DNA of 64,000 nucleotides, from the NCBI GenBank assembly GCA_947382625.1, contig CANDAG010000003.1:62001-126000 (forward strand). Reading direction: 5' to 3'. Position 1 is the stretch's first letter; each line of letters starts with the position of its first letter. The DNA comes from an uncultured Lachnospiraceae bacterium. Lineage in GTDB: Bacteria > Bacillota > Clostridia > Lachnospirales > Lachnospiraceae. A program made the translations under genes and the position numbers. The notes under the pieces were generated by a model. The model searched no databases. It was not told the origin of the DNA and saw nothing but the letters and a program-made list of their open reading frames with translations. Below are positions 60,351 to 64,000 of the stretch, one piece after another.

Positions 60351-61028
60351 TTATTCCTCGATCAGCCTTAATCCTGCCGTATCTGTAACAGGGAGTGAGA
60401 ATACGATAGATTTGGCACGGCTGTCCGCACCTGCGTTTTCCATGATCGCTTTCATGATATTATTTTTCTGTTCCTTCTTAGCCACGATAAAGATCATTTC
60501 CTTTTCTGATGCGAGGGAAAATCCCATAAACTGTTCCGCCTTCTCCATCCCGGTCCCTCTTGCATGGAGTACTGTTCCCCCATAGGCGCCGGCGCTTCTT
60601 GCGGCATCCATCACCAGTTCTATATTTCCCTGATTTGCGATCACTACGATCAGCTCATGTACCGTATCTTTCAAGGTTGATTCCTCCTCTTTCTGATAAT
60701 CCTGTTTTTCCAGAAGAAATTGAAGTGATTTTTTGCCGCCTATACTGCTGAGGGGAACAATGAAGGCAATCCCTCCTCCGGGTGCATCGATCCGAAGCTT
60801 CCTCTGCAGCTGCTTTTTAATCTGCAGCCACCTTTCTTCCTCCTGAACAGAAAAGATCACTGCCTTCTCTGTGGCCTCCAATCCCAGATAATTCAAAATA
60901 TCACTGGCGGCCGTACCGAATCCCAGGCTGGAGAACATAACATGATGATCATTTTCTTTGTACAGGGCCTGATATTTTTTTGCTACCTTTCGATCTACCA
61001 CTGTTACCATCAAATATAATTTACCCAT
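60351..61028 (-). CDS. Tandem PII-like signalling protein
   Basis: 225 residues made of two PII/GlnB-like ferredoxin-fold halves. First half (about 1-105): KLYLMVTVVDRKVAKKYQAL, FSSLGFGTAASDI, GGGIAFIVPLSS. Second half (about 118-222): HELIVVIANQGNIELVMDAA, GAYGGTVLHARGTG, EKEMIFIVAKKEQKNNIMKAI. PII proteins sense ATP/ADP, 2-oxoglutarate or other small molecules and bind transporters. The gene follows a DUF1538 transporter by 14 nt, so it probably regulates it. Usual PII proteins are single-domain trimers of about 112 residues; a fused pair is unusual. Ligand unknown. Confidence 0.82.
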   Translation of the reverse strand: MGKLYLMVTVVDRKVAKKYQALYKENDHHVMFSSLGFGTAASDILNYLGLEATEKAVIFSVQEEERWLQIKKQLQRKLRIDAPGGGIAFIVPLSSIGGKKSLQFLLEKQDYQKEEESTLKDTVHELIVVIANQGNIELVMDAARSAGAYGGTVLHARGTGMEKAEQFMGFSLASEKEMIFIVAKKEQKNNIMKAIMENAGADSRAKSIVFSLPVTDTAGLRLIEE

Positions 61029-61042
61029 AAGCTATCCCGCTC

Positions 61043-62566
61043 CTACAGTTCGATAATTTCCATATCTCCAAATTCCTCAAGAGGTACATAAGACTTTTTG
61101 TGAAGCCCGCTTTCTTTCAGCTTAAATGCCATACCCATAACCTGAATCGTGATAAGAGGAGTCATGGCTACCATTGCAACAACACCGAAAGCATCTGTAA
61201 TAATAGTTCCTCCAAGCGCTTCGCAGGCTCCCATCGCAAGAGGAAGCAGGAAGGTAGCCGTCATGGGACCGGAAGCCACGCCGCCGGAGTCGAAGGCAAT
61301 AGCCGTAAATATCTTTGGTACAAAAAATGTCAAAATCAGTGCGATGGCATAACCGGGTATTACAAACCACATGATGGATATCCCTGTGAGTACACGGATC
61401 ATAGCGATCCCTACAGAAAGCGATACGCCGATGGATAAGCTTGTTCCCATAGCCTTTGCCGAAATTGCCCCTGATGTCATTTCCTCTACCTGCTTGGTAA
61501 GAACGAAGACAGCAGGCTCTGCAAGTACGATAAAGTAACCGATGATCATTCCGATGGGAATAATGATCCATGCATAAGGAAGGCCTGCCAGAGTCTGCCC
61601 TAAATAATTTCCTGCCGGCATAAAGCCTACATTTACTCCTGTAAGGAAAAGCACCAGGCCCACATAGGTATATACCAGACCAATCCCGATCCTGATCAGG
61701 GTACTCTTGTTGATATCCCTTGAGATCAACTGAAATACTCCGAAGAAAAATACAATAGGCAGGAGAGAAACAGCCATTTCTTTTATGTAGGTAGGGATCC
61801 CTTTTGTAAACATCCTCCAGAGATCTACTGTATTATCAATGACAGGAATAGACTCCGACACAGCCTCGCTCTGTCCGGGATTGAAGATCATTCCCAGTAT
61901 AAGAACTGCTAATATGGGTCCTACTGAACAAAGCGACACAAGTCCGAAGCTGTCATCTGCCGCATGCTTATCGCTTCGGATAGCAGCAATACCAACACCA
62001 AAGGACATGATAAAGGGCACTGTCATAGGACCTGTTGTAACGCCGCCGGAGTCAAAGGCAACTGCCAGAAAATCCTTGGGCACAAAAAATGTAAGAAGAA
62101 ATACGATTCCATAAAAAAACACCAGCAGATAGGAAAGGCCAATACCAAAAAGCATTCGTAAAAGCGCTACTACAAGAAATACACCTACTCCTGTTGCCAC
62201 CGACAAAATCAGCGTCATATTTGGAATAGACGGCACCTGTTCCGCCAGCACCTGCAGATCGGGTTCAGAGATCGTAATGATAAATCCCATGATAAAGCCT
62301 ATGAAAATGATGATCAGGAGCTTTTTGGATTTCGTGACGATCGTACCTACTCTTTCACCCATAGTAGTCATGGACAGATCCACACCTACATTAAAAAGGA
62401 GCATCCCGAAGATCAGCATGACCGCGCCTATCAAAAAAGCCATTAATATACTGGGCGGTATAGGGGCAATTGTAAAACACAGCAGAAGAACAATTGCAAG
62501 TATGGGAAAAACTGCTTTTAGGGTTTCATTTAATTTTTCTTTTAATATGGATCGACTAAAATGCAA
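61043..62566 (-). CDS. DUF1538 membrane protein with internal duplication
   Basis: 507 residues, about twelve TM segments in two similar halves. Each half ends in the same motif: TFFVPKDFLAVAFDSGGV then TTGPMT in the first (about residues 165-190), and TFFVPKIFTAIAFDSGGV then ASGPMT in the second (about 410-435). From memory, a two-protein DUF1538 system (UmpA/UmpB, Halomonas) was reported as a cation/proton antiporter; here both units are fused in one chain. Start is TTG at 62566, as no ATG lies in frame near the first TM segment. Operon with the tandem PII gene. Confidence 0.88.
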   Translation of the reverse strand: MHFSRSILKEKLNETLKAVFPILAIVLLLCFTIAPIPPSILMAFLIGAVMLIFGMLLFNVGVDLSMTTMGERVGTIVTKSKKLLIIIFIGFIMGFIITISEPDLQVLAEQVPSIPNMTLILSVATGVGVFLVVALLRMLFGIGLSYLLVFFYGIVFLLTFFVPKDFLAVAFDSGGVTTGPMTVPFIMSFGVGIAAIRSDKHAADDSFGLVSLCSVGPILAVLILGMIFNPGQSEAVSESIPVIDNTVDLWRMFTKGIPTYIKEMAVSLLPIVFFFGVFQLISRDINKSTLIRIGIGLVYTYVGLVLFLTGVNVGFMPAGNYLGQTLAGLPYAWIIIPIGMIIGYFIVLAEPAVFVLTKQVEEMTSGAISAKAMGTSLSIGVSLSVGIAMIRVLTGISIMWFVIPGYAIALILTFFVPKIFTAIAFDSGGVASGPMTATFLLPLAMGACEALGGTIITDAFGVVAMVAMTPLITIQVMGMAFKLKESGLHKKSYVPLEEFGDMEIIEL

Positions 62567-62610
62567 TATATCATACGCCTTTCTTTTATTTTTGCATTAT
62601 CTGCGGTTCT

Positions 62611-62619
62611 ATTATACCA
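62611..62619 (-). promoter_or_regulatory. Extended -10 promoter of the DUF1538/PII operon
   Basis: On the minus strand TGGTATAAT lies about 45 nt upstream of the TTG start. Confidence 0.5.
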
Positions 62620-62734
62620 TAAATAAATTTCCTGAAGGAAAAAAATTGAATTTTTTATAACCTTAACACTTTCTTTACATCACGTATTCATATCGATTAT
62701 CATAAATTATTTATTGAATATCAATAAATTTTTA

Positions 62735-62763
62735 TTGACAATCATTTTTCATGGTGATATAGT
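62735..62763 (+). promoter_or_regulatory. Promoter of the DUF2975/YozG operon
   Basis: TTGACA (62735-62740), a 17-nt spacer and TATAGT (62758-62763), 30 nt upstream of the DUF2975 start. Confidence 0.75.
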
Positions 62764-62793
62764 TCATTTAAACTTGTTGATGGAGGTTTTTTT

Positions 62794-63240
62794 ATGAATG
62801 GGAAAATAACTATATTTACAAAAATTCTTTTGGACTTCATGTACTACACCGGAATTGTAGTTACTGTTCTTGTTCCCGGGATCATAACCGCCTACGGAAA
62901 ATATAATTCTTATTTCGGAGAAAATATTCCTCAGCTCAGTATCATTTTTATACTTTCCGGAATATTTGCGGTCCTTATCATCAGAGAGCTCCGCAAAATG
63001 TTTGGGTCCGTACTGAAAAATGACTGCTTTATTTTTGAAAATGTAAAGAGCCTTAATAAAATGGGCAATTACAGCTTTTTCATTTCACTGATCACCTGCT
63101 GCCGTCTTTTTCTATATATAACTCCTGCAGTTCTTATTGTTATTCTGGTTTTTGTGATTGCCGGACTTTTGTGTAAGGTATTGTCCCAGGTTTTTGATAA
63201 GGCCGTAGCTTACAAGCTGGAAAATGACCTTACAATATAG
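62794..63240 (+). CDS. DUF2975 small membrane protein
   Basis: 148 residues with four TM segments (about 12-35, 48-66, 92-112, 115-137). The pattern LRKMFGSVLKNDCFIFENVKSLNKMG between TM2 and TM3 is characteristic of DUF2975, which is usually encoded next to a YozG-type HTH regulator, as here. Function unknown. GATGGAGG precedes the ATG. Confidence 0.88.
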   Translation: MNGKITIFTKILLDFMYYTGIVVTVLVPGIITAYGKYNSYFGENIPQLSIIFILSGIFAVLIIRELRKMFGSVLKNDCFIFENVKSLNKMGNYSFFISLITCCRLFLYITPAVLIVILVFVIAGLLCKVLSQVFDKAVAYKLENDLTI

Positions 63241-63250
63241 GAGGCTTATT

Positions 63251-63487
63251 ATGGCAATTAAAATTAATCTTGATGTAGAAATGGCAAAACAGAAAAAAGG
63301 CTTAACCGAGCTTGCCAATGAAGTGGATATTACCCTTGCAAATCTTTCTATTTTAAAAAACAACAAGGCAAAGGCGATCCGTTTTACCACCTTAAATTCA
63401 ATCTGTAAGGCCCTTAACTGCCAGCCCGGTGATATTTTAGAGTATGTAGAGGATTCAGATCATAATCCTGATAAGGAGGAGAAGTAA
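63251..63487 (+). CDS. YozG-type helix-turn-helix regulator
   Basis: 78 residues, single XRE/Cro-type HTH: INLDVEMAKQKKGLTELANEVDITLANLS, then RFTTLNSICKALNCQPGDILEY. Second gene of the DUF2975 operon; ATG at 63251 follows TAGGAGG. Its stop TAA shares a base with the next ATG (TAATG). Confidence 0.92.
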   Translation: MAIKINLDVEMAKQKKGLTELANEVDITLANLSILKNNKAKAIRFTTLNSICKALNCQPGDILEYVEDSDHNPDKEEK

Positions 63488-64000
63488 TGGAAAATATTGA
63501 AAATAATAATATTGTAGAAACTGTTGAAACACCTGTTAAGGAGGCAAACCCTCTCTTTCAATTCATGGGAGCAGGCAGTCTGATCTATGCTTTATTTTTT
63601 ACATTTTGCCTGTACAAAAACAGTTCAGGTATTACCTACCCTTTTTTCGCAGGCGGAACCTGCTTCTTTTTCTTCTTTTATTTGAAAAAGTCAGGGATTA
63701 CCGCCAAAAAAACAGCTTTCTTTCCTCTTATCTCTATGATCCTGCTGGGAATAAGCACCTGCATGACTGATTCATGGATCCTCCTTCTTTTTAATAAGCT
63801 GGGTATCTTTTTCCTCTTTTTTTATCTGGTACTTCACAGTTTATATGAGGATAAGTTTTGGGATTTTCCTAAATATCTGGGATCCATTATCAACATTATA
63901 TGTACCAGCTTTGTATTTATATTCAGACCCTTTACCGATCTTTCAGCCTTTCTTAAGAATCGGACGGCCGGGGACTCCGTAAATGAGTTTATTGATGGTA
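63487..64000 (+). CDS. DUF4153/DUF4173-like membrane protein, cut by window end
   Basis: 171 codons visible. An acidic, Asn-rich N-terminal tail (ENIENNNIVETVETPVKEA) is followed by at least five hydrophobic segments, with FAGGTCFFFFFYLKKSGI and PLISMILLGISTCMTDSWILLLFN. This pattern and the position after DUF2975 and YozG genes match DUF4153/DUF4173 proteins of Firmicutes. It starts in the TAATG overlap with the HTH gene after AAGGAGGAG. The C-terminus is outside the window. Confidence 0.8.
   Translation, partial: MENIENNNIVETVETPVKEANPLFQFMGAGSLIYALFFTFCLYKNSSGITYPFFAGGTCFFFFFYLKKSGITAKKTAFFPLISMILLGISTCMTDSWILLLFNKLGIFFLFFYLVLHSLYEDKFWDFPKYLGSIINIICTSFVFIFRPFTDLSAFLKNRTAGDSVNEFIDG

Overview
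This window looks like chromosomal DNA of a gut-type, low-to-mid GC Gram-positive anaerobe, most probably a Lachnospiraceae (Clostridia). The grounds are strong AGGAGG ribosome-binding sites, tRNA genes without an encoded CCA end, an aerobe-free gene content, a minimal SUF-like iron-sulfur pair instead of ISC or full SUF, an archaeal-type IMP cyclohydrolase beside a stand-alone AICAR formyltransferase, YesM/YesN two-component regulation, VanW and DUF4358 proteins, and a TSCPD protein. I cannot name the genus from the sequence alone. No CRISPR array, prophage, transposase, rRNA operon or complete insertion sequence was seen.

Layout. 1-8659: RNA housekeeping (rsmA, cut by the window edge; TatD; tRNA-Lys; an RlmI-like methyltransferase), an esterase, a putative metal exporter with a His-rich loop, a chemoreceptor and an AraC regulator. 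8775-10973 is a GH36 alpha-galactosidase divergent from that AraC regulator. 11142-16518 is a minus-strand cell-envelope operon in transcription order PucR/CdaR regulator, ftsE, ftsX, M23 EnvC-like, S41 protease. 16927-19727: YjfB, a CPBP protease coupled to CvfB, and an acyl-ACP thioesterase. 19943-25386 is a more AT-rich accessory stretch: lipoprotein, a GNAT plus small-protein pair resembling a toxin-antitoxin module, and a two-gene ABC exporter behind a structured leader with an 18-codon uORF. 25516-33206: an SDR oxidoreductase, a MoxR/DUF58/transglutaminase operon, and the split last steps of IMP synthesis. 33298-42553 is an AT-rich sugar-uptake island on the minus strand: SBP plus two permeases, and separately a DUF4143 ATPase, YesM sensor, YesN regulator and a second SBP. 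42743-48872: DegV, the SmsC/SmsB Fe-S assembly pair and a heterodimeric ABC exporter. 49003-53902: an Rpn-like nuclease, an XRE/membrane/CPBP operon, VanW, tRNA-Gly and an unknown membrane protein. 54093-60274: TSCPD protein, MurG, an MBOAT/SGNH acyl-transfer pair with a DUF4358 lipoprotein, and exonuclease III. 60351-62566: a tandem-PII protein with a duplicated DUF1538 transporter. 62794-64000: DUF2975, a YozG-type regulator and a DUF4153/DUF4173-like membrane protein cut by the window end.

Across the window runs a small family of hairpin repeats (sites near 10977, 16535, 17116, 30934, 52067, 55474 and 56951). They have variable but self-complementary stems and a conserved CGGCTTATTGATTAA-like tail, and they sit directly against stop codons. 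A separate 136-bp element with perfect 19-bp inverted ends lies at 58615-58750. The strongest candidates for undescribed biology are these repeats, the switch-like leader at 21764-21842, and the doubled PII/DUF1538 pair.
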